Shown one piece after another: positions 26,194-36,400 of a DNA stretch of 64,000 nt. Numbering within the stretch: position 1 is the stretch's first letter; every line of letters begins with the position of its first letter. Origin of the DNA: Cyclobacterium marinum DSM 745 (lineage in GTDB: Bacteria; Bacteroidota; Bacteroidia; Cytophagales; Cyclobacteriaceae); NCBI RefSeq assembly GCF_000222485.1, contig NC_015914.1:124001-188000 (forward strand), given 5' to 3'. Position numbers and translations under genes: made by a program. The notes under the pieces were generated by a model. The model had not been told where the DNA came from. It saw only the letters and a list, made by a program, of their open reading frames with translations, and made no database searches.

Positions 26194-28509
26194 ATGATGC
26201 TCGAAAAAGAGAACAAACCCTGGCAATTGCGCCCTGAAGATTTGGCCACTATAGAAGAACTGGCCTCCTTTGTTCCAGAGAAATTCTATGATATTCATGC
26301 CCATTGGTATAGAAAAGCAGACCTAAATGCTCCTGAGAATAGTTTTTGGAACAGTGGGCCGGAGATAGCTGGTCATGAGCAGTGGAAAGATTACACCCAA
26401 CAATTGCTTCCAAAAACATCCTTACTGGGTGGCTTATTTTTCCCTGCCCCCTTGCCTAAGGTTAATTTATCCGCCGTCAATCAATTCCTGTTTGATGAAC
26501 TGGAAAAGTCAACCTTATCCAGAGGATTGATGCTGGTGAAACCGGAAACCTCCCAAAAGGAATTGGAGCTGGGGCTTTCACATGCCAAAGTAGTCGGATT
26601 CAAACCCTACCATGTGTATAGTACCGAAACTCCAACTTCTCAGTCGGGAATTACAGGGTTTTTACCAGAACCTATCTGGGCTACGGCGCACGAACACGGA
26701 GCAGTAATCATGTTGCACATCATGAAGGACAAGGCCTTGCTTGATCCTCAAAACTGCGAAGACATTCAAAGGCTCTGCTTGAAATACCCCAATGTAAAAC
26801 TGATTCTGGCGCATTGTGGGAGAAGTTTTCATGCCTTGCATGCTGAAGGGGCAAAATTCCTGAACAGCATTCCTAATATATGGTTTGACATGTCAGGGAT
26901 CTGCGAAATGCAGGCAATATTACCCATATTGAAACACTTCGGTCCGGAAAAATTAATGTTCGGGACAGACTTTCCCGTCTCACAAATTCGAGGAAAATGT
27001 GTAAGCATAGGCAATGGCTTTATCTGGCTAGATGAAAACAATTGCAATTGGGACCAGGCATGGGGCAAGCCTACCTTGGTAGGATTAGAATCTCTAACAG
27101 CCTTGCAGGAAACTGCGAATAATTTTGGTTTGGATAAATCGGATTTGAATTTGATTTTTTGGGGAAATGCCATGCATTTACTCAATTTAAATGAGCATTC
27201 GCCAACAACTAATCAAGCTTATTACAAACATGCAAAAACCAGAATCCCCGGAGGTACCCAGCTACTGAGCAAAAGACCTGAAAACATGGCTCCCAATCAT
27301 TGGCCACCCTATTTTAAGAAGGCTTCAGGATGTGAGATTTGGGATTTGGATGGGAAACACTTTTATGACTTCTCCACCAATGCCGTGGGTTCTTGCATTC
27401 TGGGTTATGCCCACCCCGAAATAAATAAGGCCATAATTAAAAAAGTAAACCTAGGGAATATGTGTTCGCTCAACCCTCCTGAGGAGGTAGCATTGGCAGA
27501 CAAACTCTGTGAAATTCATCCTTGGGCCGATCAAGCCAGGTTTGTCAGAGGCGGTGGAGAAGCCTGTGCAGTGGCAGTAAGAATCGCGAGAGCAACTACC
27601 GGCAGGGATAAAATCGCCCTTTGTGGTTACCATGGCTGGCAGGACTGGTATTTGGCCGCGAACCTAGGAGAAAATGATGCCCTCAAAGGCCATTTATTAC
27701 CCGGATTAAGTCCCGAAGGTGTTCCTGATGCCCTGAGAAACACCAGCTTCCCCTTCAAATACAATGACCTGGAGGCCTTTCAGGAAATCATTAACCAACA
27801 ACCGGACCTGGCAGCAGTGATAATGGAACCTTGCAGGTATGAGAATCCTGCGGACGGCTTTTTGGAAGCCATCAGGTCCATCACAAAGAAACATGGAATC
27901 ATGCTGATCATGGACGAGATTACTGTGGGTTGGCGTTTACATTTTGGGGGCATGCATTTGAAGTATGGCATTGAACCCGACATGGCTGTTTTTGCCAAAG
28001 CTTTAGGAAATGGGTATCCCATTGGGGCAGTTATAGGAACCAAGGCTGCCATGGAAGGAGCTCAGCGATCCTTTATCAGTAGCACTTATTGGACAGAGAG
28101 TTTGGGTCCAGTAGCCGCATTGGCTACTATTGCAGCAATGGAAAAGCAGGATATTCAAAAGGCCATTGAGCATTCTGGCCAACAAGTTCAGGGTATCTTG
28201 CAAACAACCGCTGCTAGTGAAAACCTTCCCCTACAAGTCAAAGGCTTCCCTGCTTTAACAAGCTTTAGTTTTGACCATCCTGAAAGTGAAATATTAAGAA
28301 CCATCTTTACCCAACAGATGCTTTCCAAAGGCTTTCTTGCAGCCACTTCCTTTTACCCTACGCTTGCCCACAATGAAAAAATCATCGCTGCCTACAAACA
28401 GGCCTTGGCTGAAACCTTTGGAAGCTTAAGTCAGGTCATAAAAGAGAACAGTTTTGAAAAATGGCCCAAAGAAGAAAAGGCCCATAGTGGTTTTTCGCGG
28501 TTGTTGTAG
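26194..28509 (+). CDS. Amidohydrolase-class III aminotransferase fusion
   Basis: A 771-residue bifunctional protein. Residues about 35-330 form an amidohydrolase_2 TIM barrel with intact metal ligands: His35-x-His37 (DIHAHW), MLHIMKD, LAHCGRS and Asp259 in FGTDFP. Residues about 345-750 form a PLP aminotransferase of the same GSA-like branch as the upstream gene, with RGGGEACAVAVRIARATTGR, CGYHGWQDW, IMDEITVGWR and Lys602 in FAKALGNGYP. Joining a hydrolase or decarboxylase to a transaminase suggests that the product of one step is the substrate of the next. It is 121 bp after the transporter and likely in the same unit. Confidence 0.88.
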   Translation: MMLEKENKPWQLRPEDLATIEELASFVPEKFYDIHAHWYRKADLNAPENSFWNSGPEIAGHEQWKDYTQQLLPKTSLLGGLFFPAPLPKVNLSAVNQFLFDELEKSTLSRGLMLVKPETSQKELELGLSHAKVVGFKPYHVYSTETPTSQSGITGFLPEPIWATAHEHGAVIMLHIMKDKALLDPQNCEDIQRLCLKYPNVKLILAHCGRSFHALHAEGAKFLNSIPNIWFDMSGICEMQAILPILKHFGPEKLMFGTDFPVSQIRGKCVSIGNGFIWLDENNCNWDQAWGKPTLVGLESLTALQETANNFGLDKSDLNLIFWGNAMHLLNLNEHSPTTNQAYYKHAKTRIPGGTQLLSKRPENMAPNHWPPYFKKASGCEIWDLDGKHFYDFSTNAVGSCILGYAHPEINKAIIKKVNLGNMCSLNPPEEVALADKLCEIHPWADQARFVRGGGEACAVAVRIARATTGRDKIALCGYHGWQDWYLAANLGENDALKGHLLPGLSPEGVPDALRNTSFPFKYNDLEAFQEIINQQPDLAAVIMEPCRYENPADGFLEAIRSITKKHGIMLIMDEITVGWRLHFGGMHLKYGIEPDMAVFAKALGNGYPIGAVIGTKAAMEGAQRSFISSTYWTESLGPVAALATIAAMEKQDIQKAIEHSGQQVQGILQTTAASENLPLQVKGFPALTSFSFDHPESEILRTIFTQQMLSKGFLAATSFYPTLAHNEKIIAAYKQALAETFGSLSQVIKENSFEKWPKEEKAHSGFSRLL

Positions 28510-28536
28510 GTGGGATTTGCGGAAATGGGAATTTAT

Positions 28537-28650
28537 GGCTGAATGGCTGAAGTTGAAATGGGCTGACTCAATTGAAAGTTATTAACGAACCCATCAATCC
28601 TGAAAGTACAAAATCCCTCCGCCGCGGCGGAGGGACCAAGGGGGATTTTT
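28537..28650. repeat. Palindromic repeat family 3, copy 1
   Basis: The core is a perfect 20-bp palindrome CCCTCCGCCGCGGCGGAGGG (28615-28634) inside an outer AAAATCCC/GGGATTTT pair. The whole unit (AATGGGCTGAC, then TTATTAACG, then CAATCCTGAAAG and the palindrome) recurs in the same orientation at 29485-29605. The two copies flank the exported DinB-like gene. The palindrome plus T-run could act as a terminator of the upstream operon. Confidence 0.8.
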
Positions 28651-28749
28651 CACGTAAACATTTTATAGTTTAAGCTTATGATAATTGGACAGCCCATAGA
28701 AATACAAAAATAATTCCCGAACTTTAGCTTTAATCCAAACCCAAAAACA

Positions 28750-29268
28750 ATGAAAAAAACAAACATTCTACTGACCGCTCTTTTTCTTCTTATTGGAATG
28801 GCGAGTAGCCATGCCCAAACTACCATGGAAGAGTTTCTGGCCAAATGGGAAAACAGCAAGGCTTTTACCCTTGAAGCCATTGATAAAATGCCTGATGACA
28901 AGTTAGACGATAAACTCCATGAATCTGCCATGTCCTTCAGGGAGCAAATCACACACATAGGTGCTGCTGCAGCCAATATCTCAAAGGGATTTTTGCTAGG
29001 TGGTGAAATGGATTTCGATCCTTCTGCAAAGCCTCAAACCAAAGCAGAAATGAAAGAATTCATCAATAAAACCTACGATTATGCTAAAAAAACCATTTCT
29101 TCTCTGTCTGAAGCCCAATTGTCAGAAGAAATTGATTCTTTTGCCGGAAAAATTACTCGTAGGCAAATGGTAGGATTGCTGGACGACCATACTACGCATC
29201 ATAGAGGTGCCGCCATAGCCTATATCAGGGCGCAAGGAATTGACCCTCCGGGTTATAGAGGTATATAA
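28750..29268 (+). CDS. Exported DinB-fold protein
   Basis: A 172-residue protein with a signal peptide (LLTALFLLIGMASSHAQ, cleavage near residue 23) and a DinB-type four-helix bundle. Unlike dinB polymerase above, this is the DinB/YfiT metal-dependent family. Candidate metal His residues are in ITHIGAAA and LLDDHTTHHRGAAIAYIR. Cytoplasmic relatives are thiol-dependent transferases; exported ones are uncharacterised. It is a single gene, framed on both sides by copies of a palindromic repeat. Confidence 0.85.
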   Translation: MKKTNILLTALFLLIGMASSHAQTTMEEFLAKWENSKAFTLEAIDKMPDDKLDDKLHESAMSFREQITHIGAAAANISKGFLLGGEMDFDPSAKPQTKAEMKEFINKTYDYAKKTISSLSEAQLSEEIDSFAGKITRRQMVGLLDDHTTHHRGAAIAYIRAQGIDPPGYRGI

Positions 29269-29280
29269 TTTCTTTAACCG

Positions 29281-29342
29281 GCGGCTGAGCGGAGCCGAAG
29301 CCTTAGGGGTACATACTCAAATTCCTATTCCTTCGGCTCCGC
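29281..29342. repeat. Long inverted repeat after DinB-like gene
   Basis: A perfect 12-bp pair GCGGAGCCGAAG (29289-29300) and CTTCGGCTCCGC (29331-29342) with a 30-nt loop. It may act as a transcription barrier after the DinB-like gene. Confidence 0.7.
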
Positions 29343-29418
29343 ATAGGATCCGGTAATTGGGAGACCTTCTAATGAAATAATACACTGATAAGCAGTAATA
29401 TAACTATATAAATCCCTC

Positions 29419-29605
29419 CCGATTTTGATCGGAACAAGCTCTACCCCCTTGTCAAGGGGGAGTTGCGGCAAAAGATATTTTATTGCTGAATTGGTTACCT
29501 TAAAATGGGCTGACCTAATGTAAACTTATTAACGTAATCGTCAATCCTGAAAGCACAAAAATCCCTCCGCCGTGGCGGAGGGACCAAGGGGGATTTTTTC
29601 CCGTG
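29419..29605. repeat. Palindromic repeat family 3, copy 2, with extra hairpins
   Basis: The family 3 unit lies at 29485-29605, with the core palindrome CCCTCCGCCGTGGCGGAGGG at 29563-29582 (one C-to-T change against copy 1). It is preceded by two smaller hairpins: CCGAT/ATCGG at 29419-29432 and CCCCCTT/AAGGGGG at 29444-29460. The 360-bp region between the DinB-like gene and the hydrolase 3' end contains nothing else that I can name. Confidence 0.75.
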
Positions 29606-29630
29606 ATATTTTAATCCTTGAGATTCAAAC

Positions 29631-32000
29631 TCATTTAGCATTCTTTAAAAACTTATCCAAAAAGGCAAAACTCTCAACACCATTAATGGTATGTCCATCA
29701 TTAAAATAGGCAATGGTGGTGGAACCTTCCTTCTGAATATTCGCGTAATGCCTTCGGACTTTGGCATATTCATAAGCCACCCACTTGTCTGTACCGACGG
29801 CATCCTTATGGCCTCTTTCAACCATAAATGGTCTGGGAGCAATTAAGGCCGCCATTTCAGCATAATTGAATGTATTGGCCAGGTTCCACTCAGGAATTTC
29901 ATACTCTCCGGTAAAAGGATAACTGTTGAAAGCCTCATAATCTGTGCTTGCTACTTTTCGCACCCATTCATTAAAGTCGCCTGAACAAATAGACAATGCA
30001 TAACCTTCAACCAGGGCTGGAACACGCATGGCTGTTTTACCGCCATAGGACAGGCCATAAAAGCCAATTTTCTCCGAATCCACAAAATCCTGCTGACCCA
30101 ACCAGTCTACAATTCGTTGGTGCTGAGCGGTAATGATGGAGTAAAGGGACAAGCCCAATGGGTTGGCTTTTCTTTGTAATACCCTAAAATTATCCTTTCC
30201 CCAATACAAATTGTGAGGGGCAAATACCACATAGCCCCTATCTGCCAAGTCTGAAGCAAATCCTTTATAGGGTTTATATGCCCTTTCACTTTTATCTTTG
30301 GTCAAAACATCTTTGGGTAAGCCTTCTAGGCCATGCTGGGTAACCACAGCCGGCAAAGGCATTGATAGGTCTACTCCTTTTGGTACCAATAAAATTCCCC
30401 AGGCAAAAACACCTTTCCAAACATCCAGTTTCACTTCATAGGCTGTCCAACCTTCTGTTTCCGCATAAAATCTCGCTTCTGTATTATTTGGCACATTCGG
30501 ATCGGGCAACTTCCCTAATTCTTCCCAAAACCTTGCCCTATGGGCTGATTTTATGGCTTTCAAATCTCCCGAATTGCTATCAAGCGTCTGCCAAAAAGTA
30601 GTGTCCCGGATAGTCTCAGAAGCGGGAATAAGTTGTTGCATATGGCCTTCCATAGCTCGTACAGCCCTTTCTTGCCTGTCTGCTGCATTTGGCCAATGAC
30701 TTGGTAAGCCACGGCTTAATAAAGAAATATTTTTTTCATTTAATTCAGCTTCTACCCCCATGTCTTCCAGGAATGCTATTAATGCTTTATCGGATTGCCT
30801 TCTATTTGCTGAATTATTTCCCTCAAAAAACCGAAGGTTACTTTTGCCTTTGGGAAGCATTGCTTCTGCCCTTTGCCACTCTGCCTTCACCGAAGAAAGT
30901 TCCGGAATTGATAAGACTCCAGGAGCAGCACCAGTCCTTCCGGCTGATGGTGCCGGTGGGCCTGAAGCTTCCGGATACAAAGAATCTTCAATGTTTAACT
31001 TTTGCAGCCAACTCATGACCGCCAGCTCGGCATCCCCAAATTTTTTCAATAAGCCAAAGACATTTCTATAAATTGGCTCCTTCCATATATTCTCTCTTTG
31101 GTCAAAATAACCACTTACCAATGAGGAGGAAATCCTAGAATCCAAGGCCGCCGCATAGAGGGACAGCATCCCTCCTTCTCCATGTCCGGCCACACCGATT
31201 TTCAGTGGTTTCCCTGTCCGATCATTTTTTGCTTGGAACCAATCTACTGCTGCCAATACTTTTTGCAATTCATAGCCTATCACATGCCTGCCCAGAATAA
31301 AACCTTGTCTGTAAATGTACTCTCTATGGGTTTGATTGGTGAATTTTCCTTGAATAGAACTTCCTGAAAAAGTGTCTTTTCGGTTAAGTAAAACAGGAAC
31401 CAGCACCTCAACCCCATTTCTTGCCATATGTGCAGCCCTACCAAAACCTGTTTCACCTTCTCCTGTCATACCCGCGACAACCTCCGGTGCTGTGGCTGCA
31501 TCCGGAACATAGACCACCCTGGCTTTGGTCTCCCCTTTGGGGCTGATCAACAAACCTTCAGCATAAAAATCGCCAAACACTCCATCGAATACCCGCCATT
31601 TTACTGCAGAGATGGTGTATTTTTCATTCTCGAAAGTATAGGGTTCGAGCGCTCCACTTTCCTGGTAGCTCATAAAAGGAGCCGATCTCTTGTCTATCAG
31701 CCCTAAAATCTCCTGCAATTCCTGTCTTTGGGAAGCAATTGATTGATTGAAAGCTTCAGGACTTGTAAAATCCCTTTGCCAAAAATCATTTCTTGTTGCC
31801 TTACTTTCCTGAAGGGCCTGGTCCAAAAACGCTCCTACTCCCTTCATCATGGTATTGGGCAAGTCAAATTTCTCGTCCAACAAACGCGCCTGAAAAGGGA
31901 ATTCATTTTCAGTTTGACCTAAAATTTTTCCAGGGACTCCTGTCATCATCAATAAAATAACAAGCCAAATCCTACTCCTTGAAAAGCAAATTACATGCAT
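29631..32000 (-). CDS. Secreted tandem alpha/beta hydrolase, first domain degenerate
   Basis: A 789-residue exported protein with an N-terminal hydrophobic signal (IWLVILLMMTGVPG). It contains two dienelactone/acetyl-xylan-esterase-like hydrolase units. In the first (about residues 150-330) the nucleophile elbow reads GHGEGG, with Gly274 where Ser is expected. In the second (about 530-789) GLSYGG has Ser651 and a His in NDGHTING near the end, so only this unit looks catalytic. It is predicted to be an esterase or peptidase acting on polysaccharide decorations. It is the last gene of a three-gene minus-strand operon. Confidence 0.8.
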   Translation of the reverse strand: MHVICFSRSRIWLVILLMMTGVPGKILGQTENEFPFQARLLDEKFDLPNTMMKGVGAFLDQALQESKATRNDFWQRDFTSPEAFNQSIASQRQELQEILGLIDKRSAPFMSYQESGALEPYTFENEKYTISAVKWRVFDGVFGDFYAEGLLISPKGETKARVVYVPDAATAPEVVAGMTGEGETGFGRAAHMARNGVEVLVPVLLNRKDTFSGSSIQGKFTNQTHREYIYRQGFILGRHVIGYELQKVLAAVDWFQAKNDRTGKPLKIGVAGHGEGGMLSLYAAALDSRISSSLVSGYFDQRENIWKEPIYRNVFGLLKKFGDAELAVMSWLQKLNIEDSLYPEASGPPAPSAGRTGAAPGVLSIPELSSVKAEWQRAEAMLPKGKSNLRFFEGNNSANRRQSDKALIAFLEDMGVEAELNEKNISLLSRGLPSHWPNAADRQERAVRAMEGHMQQLIPASETIRDTTFWQTLDSNSGDLKAIKSAHRARFWEELGKLPDPNVPNNTEARFYAETEGWTAYEVKLDVWKGVFAWGILLVPKGVDLSMPLPAVVTQHGLEGLPKDVLTKDKSERAYKPYKGFASDLADRGYVVFAPHNLYWGKDNFRVLQRKANPLGLSLYSIITAQHQRIVDWLGQQDFVDSEKIGFYGLSYGGKTAMRVPALVEGYALSICSGDFNEWVRKVASTDYEAFNSYPFTGEYEIPEWNLANTFNYAEMAALIAPRPFMVERGHKDAVGTDKWVAYEYAKVRRHYANIQKEGSTTIAYFNDGHTINGVESFAFLDKFLKNAK

Positions 32001-32031
32001 TTTTTATTCGATTTTGTTTAAACCTCTGAGG

Positions 32032-33441
32032 CTAATCCGTTATTTTATTTCCATGTCCACCAATGGATTGAATGGGTTCAAAGGAACTGTCATCTGGGTT
32101 TAAGGCTGTAATCATACATCCCGAAACCTTGCTATCTGTAACATTGTCCAACAAGAGTCCCACCTTTTCACAACTCAGTAGGCTACAATTCCCAATATTT
32201 ATACGTTTTGAATCACGCACAACAAGACCCGGGCTGTCCTTGGAACCATAAACCTGCACACCTGAGAAGGTACAATCTTCACTATTGGTAACCAATAACT
32301 TATTGGATGGAAGCGTACCGGAGGGATAATTGGCATTGGCATCAAATAAATTTGATCCAAACACTACATTGCTACAGCCCTCCATCAATAAGCCGTAATC
32401 ATAGCCTTGCCAAATGGTATTGCCGGTAACTACCACTCCCCTGCAATATTGCAAGTCAATATTTACCATCACATCACTCAGCACATTTCCGGTGATGGTT
32501 ACATTTCCCCAGCGCTCTTTTTCACTTCCAATTCCCGATTGATCTTTTCCAATAATTCGAATATTTGCTGAATTGGGCGCATTGCGGTTATGCTGAATGG
32601 TACAACCCGTAATGGCGACTTCTGCGGTTCCAACTGCACTACCTGAGCAATCGATCAGCACATTCGCAGTGGGGGCTTTGTCTGAACCCATATTGCTTTC
32701 TATGTCACAGCCTGTAATGTGTATATTCCTGATATTACCCCCTTTGGTGACAATTCCACCTTCCTTGTTATAACTGATATGACTTCCCGTAATATTGGAT
32801 TGGTGCAAATTGACTCCATCATAAAAGACGCCAATGCCATGGTTTTCGTAAAGGTGACAATCAGCAATGATTAAATTCCTATTGTTTTCCCTCAGGTGGA
32901 TGGCATGAAGGGTATGCCTTACTTGTACCCTTGTGATGGTCAACTGCATGGTGCCTAGGGCTTCAATGCCTACAGCCGCTTTATGCTGTCCTTCTATAGA
33001 CAAACCTTCTACTATAGGCATTCGCTCTGAAGACCAAACCTTCTTATCAAATCCCTCAGGATCAGCTGAGCCAAAATGAGTCCCTGCAATTTTAAATGCC
33101 GGACCGGCTCCTGCCATAATCACCTGTGCATCACCATTTCCCCTAATGCTGGCGTACCCCATTTTTGCCAGATCAATTAAAATGGTTTTAGAAATCTTGT
33201 AATGTCCTTTGGGGAAAAACAAACGGTTCCCTGTTGTGGCAACTGCTTTTTGGATCGCTGCTGTGTCATCTGTTTTGCCATCTCCTTTGGCACCAAAATG
33301 CTTTACGTTAATTTCCTCACCCTTTAAGTTAGAAGGAGAGGCAACTGTGGACTTTCCAAACAATTGCTGTGTCCCGGCAAATGAAGCCAATGTTGCAGCT
33401 GCTACCGTCAAAAACTTTCTCCTTTTACCGGAATTTATCAT
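32032..33441 (-). CDS. Exported right-handed beta-helix protein (pectate-lyase-3-like)
   Basis: A 469-residue protein. The N terminus GKRRKFLTVAAATLASFAG is a Tat-like signal. A Pectate_lyase_3/glycosyl-hydrolase-type start follows (NVKHFGAKGDGKTDDTAAIQKAV, then RLFFPKGHYKIS), and then a parallel beta-helix with repeated N-x-I-x-I-x-G-C and ITGN units up to residue 450. The fold binds or cleaves polysaccharides; I cannot assign catalytic residues. It lies 31 bp upstream of the tandem hydrolase and 24 bp after the cytochrome-type dehydrogenase. Confidence 0.85.
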   Translation of the reverse strand: MINSGKRRKFLTVAAATLASFAGTQQLFGKSTVASPSNLKGEEINVKHFGAKGDGKTDDTAAIQKAVATTGNRLFFPKGHYKISKTILIDLAKMGYASIRGNGDAQVIMAGAGPAFKIAGTHFGSADPEGFDKKVWSSERMPIVEGLSIEGQHKAAVGIEALGTMQLTITRVQVRHTLHAIHLRENNRNLIIADCHLYENHGIGVFYDGVNLHQSNITGSHISYNKEGGIVTKGGNIRNIHITGCDIESNMGSDKAPTANVLIDCSGSAVGTAEVAITGCTIQHNRNAPNSANIRIIGKDQSGIGSEKERWGNVTITGNVLSDVMVNIDLQYCRGVVVTGNTIWQGYDYGLLMEGCSNVVFGSNLFDANANYPSGTLPSNKLLVTNSEDCTFSGVQVYGSKDSPGLVVRDSKRINIGNCSLLSCEKVGLLLDNVTDSKVSGCMITALNPDDSSFEPIQSIGGHGNKITD

Positions 33442-33465
33442 ATTAAAATAGTATTGGGTTTACAA

Positions 33466-36400
33466 TTATTTAACCTGCATCAAATAGGCAAAAAGGTCAC
33501 TTACTTCCTCATCTGAAAGGGGTTCCAATATCCGCTCTGGCATATAGGTCGTTTGCTGTACTTCCATGGCCGCAATTCTTTCCTGAGACAAAACGGTAGA
33601 TTTACCCCCTAGTGGTGGTTCAATGGTAATCGTTCCTCCACTCTGTGATTTTAGCCTTCCTTCGAGAATTCGGCCATCAGTGGTCACAATTCGTTGAACT
33701 TCATACCCTTCTCTGATGTCTGCATTTGGATCAACAATATGCAAAAGCAGGTAATCAGGGTTGGATCGATCATAGCCCGTAAGCTCCGGACCGGATACCC
33801 CACCCTCTCCATTAAGTTGATGACAGGAACCACAATTGCTCAAAAAGAGTGTTCGCCCTTTCTTTATGTTCTGCTTACCTTTACCTATTAACTTACCGTA
33901 AGCATTGATTCTTTGGGTCTTTTCTTCTGAAGTCAACAACTTACTGCTCGGCCATATTCTGTCAGCTCTTGTATTAATTTCCTCATCCTGAAGCAACCTG
34001 AATCGTCTGGCAAGGTGATACTCTACGTCATCGGGGCTTATGGTTTTGGGCAGTTCGATTTCATTGAAAAAGTCCATCGCCCATTCCTTTCTACTGGCAA
34101 ACAAAGAAATAGCAGCTTCCCTTACATAGACATTGTCCCTGAATCCCGGGTATGCCTTTGACAATTGTTCACCAATTTCCTTTTGGTTATAGGATTGCAA
34201 GGCATGTAAAGCGGTTTGCTTGATAACGGGAGAAGATTGACCATTTTTAACCAGGTTCAAAAGATCTGGCACCACTTCATCCTGATTGATTTCTCCCAGG
34301 ACCTGAATATAGGACAACCTTAGGCCGATTTCCGCATTAGGATCATTGATGATCTTCAATGCTTCTGCCAAGGCTTTCTCTTCCCTTCGCCTTAAGGCCA
34401 GGGTAAGTGGAGAATCACCCAATTCCTTGTTGTTTTTCTCTAATATTTTCAGCAAATTATCTGGAAGGGTTACCATCTCTCTTCCCAATAAACCTTCCTG
34501 TAGTCCTTCAATCAATATTTTGACATGTTTTGGTGAAGGTGCTTCTTCCAATAATTGGGTAGCCATGGCAAAGTTTTCCTCACCACCTTCCATAATGTAC
34601 CGCTGCATTAACCTGCCTAGCAGTACCTTTTCCATAATTGGATGTTGCCATATTTTATCATCCGCCATCATGGCCAAAACACCTTCTCTATCAGAGGTTG
34701 CTTTTTCTTCCAATGCCCACCAGGTCAACAATGGTATATCAGGATCCTCGCTATCCTCATGGTTATTCAGCAAGTTTTCTATAAGTGAAAAAGTTTGGCT
34801 TGAAGGCAGTCTTTTGGCTGAAGCCATCAGCTGTGACCTCACCTCCGGATGTGTCTCTTTTGCTGCAAGTTTTTGAAGTTCCTGGAACATGGCCGGGCTA
34901 ACTGTTTGCTTGTCACCCAACAGCCTTACCGTCCACATCCTTACAAACGGATCTTGGTGATTCAATCCCATTTTGCCGATTTCATCGCTCATGCCCGCTG
35001 TAAGGTTAATGGCCCAAAGGGCTTCCAATGCCTCTTGTTCATTTCCTGTTTCCAACAAATTGATCAATAACGGTAGACTACTTGGATCTTTCCGGTCGCC
35101 AAACTGTCTCAAGGCTTCCTGACGGAACCATTTGTTTTCATGGGAAAGCAATTGCACCAATTCCTCATTAGAATAGCTGCTTATATCAAAGGATTGAATG
35201 GGTTTGTCTCCGGTCTTGGGGCCTAGTCTGTAGATTCTTCCACTTGTTTTGTGCCAGGTATCTCTTGGATCCACATGGGACAACCTGCTATCGTACCAGT
35301 CAGCAATGTAAATACCTCCATCAGGCCCCAATTTGATATCCACAGGCCTAAACCATTTGTCCCTGGTGGACAAAACGATTTCCTTGTCAACATTCCCAAA
35401 AGAGGAACCCTTTTCAGTAAATGCAGTCAGTTGAATAAAATTATGCAAGGGATTGATCGCAAACATCAGATCATTGTAATGGGCCGGCAAAGCCGCTCCC
35501 TCATATTTGATCAATGAATGGGTAAATCTTTTCTTCTCTCCTTCCAAAGGCATATTGGGCAGGTAGCCAAAAGCATAAGGGTTGGTTAAAGGTCCATGTT
35601 TGCCCCAGCTTTTGATATAGTAGGCGCCTTGTTTGTAATATGGACCTCTGTCATAGCCATTGGTTCCTGAAAATATCCTGCCTTTCCGATCAAATTCCAC
35701 ATTAAAGGCATTGTTTCCTCCTCCTTCGGAGAAAAGCTCAAAAACATAGGTCTCCGGATGGTAACGCCAGATTGCTTGGCCAAGGAAAGCTACGTTTTTA
35801 GAAACTTTTGAGTTGATATTAGCGGTAGTCGTACTTCCTTGAGCGCCATAAAGCCAACCATCAGGCCCCCATCTCAAGCTATTAGCTACTGCATGGGTGT
35901 CTTCCAAACCAAAACCTTCCAAATGTACTTCAGGATCGCCTTCGGGTAATCCATCTTCATTCTCATCCGCATAGGCCAATAAAAAAGGAGGACTAAGCAC
36001 CCATATTTTCTTTCTTCCCAGAGCTACTCCTGTGGTAATATTCAAACCCGAGATGGCATCTGTGCTTTTATCGTATTTGCCATCCCCATCTGTATCTTCA
36101 AAAAAGGTAATCCTATCTGCTCCTTTTGCTCCTGCCGGTGGGGGATCCAATTTTTTGTCAAACTTTACACGGGTATGGTTGTCAATGGCCGTAATTTTCA
36201 AACCTTTGGGGTAAGGGTATTGCTGGTATTGCACCACCCACATTCTACCCTTATGATCAAAACTAACCTGTATGGGCTGCACAATTTCAGGTTCTGAAAG
36301 CACCAGTTCCAAAGACAAATCTTCCGGAATAGTGAAATCCTTTAGCACATCTTCAGGAGCCGTAGGGGTTGCAAGGCTATCGGTCAACACACCTCTTCCC

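Noticed and set aside
28615..28634. Restriction or methylation recognition site significance of the CCGCGG core
   Set aside because: The palindrome belongs to a dispersed repeat unit; no restriction-modification gene is near.
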